Shown here piece after piece: positions 6,303 to 6,971 of a stretch of DNA of 6,971 nucleotides (positions within the stretch are counted from its first letter, which is position 1; each line of letters starts with the position of its first letter). This DNA is from an uncultured Erysipelotrichaceae bacterium. GTDB taxonomy: Bacteria > Bacillota_I > Bacilli_A > RFN20 > CAG-826. A model generated the notes under the pieces. That model saw only the letters and a list, made by a program, of their open reading frames with translations, had not been told where the DNA came from and searched no databases. The position numbers and the translations under genes are program-made. The stretch is taken from the NCBI GenBank assembly GCA_900321535.1, contig ONWJ01000146.1:1-6971 (forward strand). Reading direction: 5' to 3'.

Positions 6303-6971
6303 TTATTTATTTGGCCATTGGACCGCTCTGGCATAGCCGAGCATGAGTCCTGCGGCCACCGACGCATTCAGGGAATTCACGTGGCCCTGCATCGGGATTT
6401 TCACAATATAATCAGAATTCTTTAGCACTAATCTAGAGATGCCAAATCCTTCCGAACCTACGACAATCGCGAGCTTTCTATCATAATCGACTTGCTGATA
6501 ATTCATCTTCGCAGTGCCTTCGCTTGAGACGATCCAATAGCCATTCTCTTTTAGAACACCAATCGCTTGGTTCAAGTTGGGCACTTCAGAAACCTTCACA
6601 TAATGAATGGCTCCGGTGGAAATATTAGCTACTGTCGAATTAAGGGGAGCGTTACCATGTGTTTTGATAACGACCCCGTCGACTCGAAATGCGTCGCAGG
6701 AACGTAAGATGGCGCCTAGATTGTGTGGATCTTCTATGCCATCTAGGATGAGGATTAAAGGATGATCGCTTTGGTCTGCTTCATCGATAAGGTTTCTAAG
6801 TGAAATCGTCTCGATCTTTTTGCAGGTGCAAAGAATCCCTTGATGGGGTTGATTCTTAGCCAATTGATTGATCTTTTCGCCAGGTAATATGGTTACAGGT
6901 ATGCCAAAGGATTTTGCTTCGTCGATGAGTTTGTCCTTCGCATGCTTTTCATCGGCATAGACATGTAAAGC
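6303..6971 (-). CDS. rlmB: 23S rRNA 2'-O-ribose methyltransferase RlmB (5' end outside window)
   Basis: This SPOUT/TrmH-family enzyme uses S-adenosylmethionine to methylate the 2'-O of a guanosine in 23S rRNA (Gm2251 in E. coli numbering). The last 222 residues are visible, and the frame is open to the right edge. Residues about 2-46 are the SpoU substrate-binding domain (HAKDKLIDEAKSFGIPV, then NQPHQGI). The SPOUT knot follows: motif 1 LDGIEDPHNLGAILRS (76-91), motif 2 GSEGFGIS (172-179) and motif 3 IPMQGHVNSLNASVA (192-206). Conserved Asn84, Arg90, Glu174 and Asn202 are all present. The frame can also be opened at an internal TTG (6863), but that would remove the substrate-binding domain, so the longer reading is right. 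About 20-30 N-terminal residues are missing. The sigma gene starts 6 nt downstream, implying co-transcription. Confidence 0.96.
   Translation of the reverse strand, partial: ALHVYADEKHAKDKLIDEAKSFGIPVTILPGEKINQLAKNQPHQGILCTCKKIETISLRNLIDEADQSDHPLILILDGIEDPHNLGAILRSCDAFRVDGVVIKTHGNAPLNSTVANISTGAIHYVKVSEVPNLNQAIGVLKENGYWIVSSEGTAKMNYQQVDYDRKLAIVVGSEGFGISRLVLKNSDYIVKIPMQGHVNSLNASVAAGLMLGYARAVQWPNK

Noticed and set aside
6861..6863. TTG as the start of rlmB
   Set aside because: The frame upstream encodes a clear SpoU substrate-binding domain up to the window edge, so the gene begins outside the window.

Overview
The window looks like a chromosomal segment of a low-to-medium GC Gram-positive bacterium (Bacillota; perhaps a gut Bacilli or Erysipelotrichia-type lineage). 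The evidence is the order rlmB, sigma factor, rpmG, secE, nusG, all on the minus strand. It is a scattered version of the classic Bacillota string rlmB-yacP-sigH-rpmG-secE-nusG. A Ser-rich lipoprotein with a short lipobox signal peptide and AGGAGG-type ribosome binding sites fit the same picture. The lineage call is inference. TGG encodes Trp where checked, so nothing points to a reassigned code.

Layout from left to right. Positions 1-281 hold no confident gene, but they contain a striking array of nine TTGTTAAAGTT-type elements arranged as three 41-bp units. The array runs almost into the start codon of a plus-strand regulator (282-1697) with an AlbA_2/Schlafen-like N-terminus, a degenerate GHKL-ATPase-like region and a C-terminal winged helix. 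A bidirectional terminator (1713-1747) separates it from the convergent minus-strand operon rpmG-secE-nusG (2677 down to 1759). That operon is driven by a near-consensus sigma-A promoter (2698-2726). Upstream of the operon on the same strand is an acidic, Ser-linked lipoprotein of unknown function (2745-4004).

An intergenic stretch of about 400 bp (4005-4412) separates the lipoprotein from a divergent plus-strand membrane acyltransferase of the Acyl_transf_3 family (4413-5522). The acyltransferase converges on a divergent sigma-70-family gene (5649-6296, minus), and a cluster of inverted repeats lies between them. The sigma gene follows rlmB with a 6-nt gap, and rlmB runs off the right edge.

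The housekeeping genes serve translation (L33, RlmB), secretion (SecE) and transcription elongation (NusG). The lipoprotein, the acyltransferase and the AlbA_2 regulator look like lineage-specific additions in or beside this neighbourhood. The strongest candidate for something undescribed is the 3x3 helically phased repeat array in front of the AlbA_2 regulator, which reads like a multi-site operator, plausibly for autoregulation.
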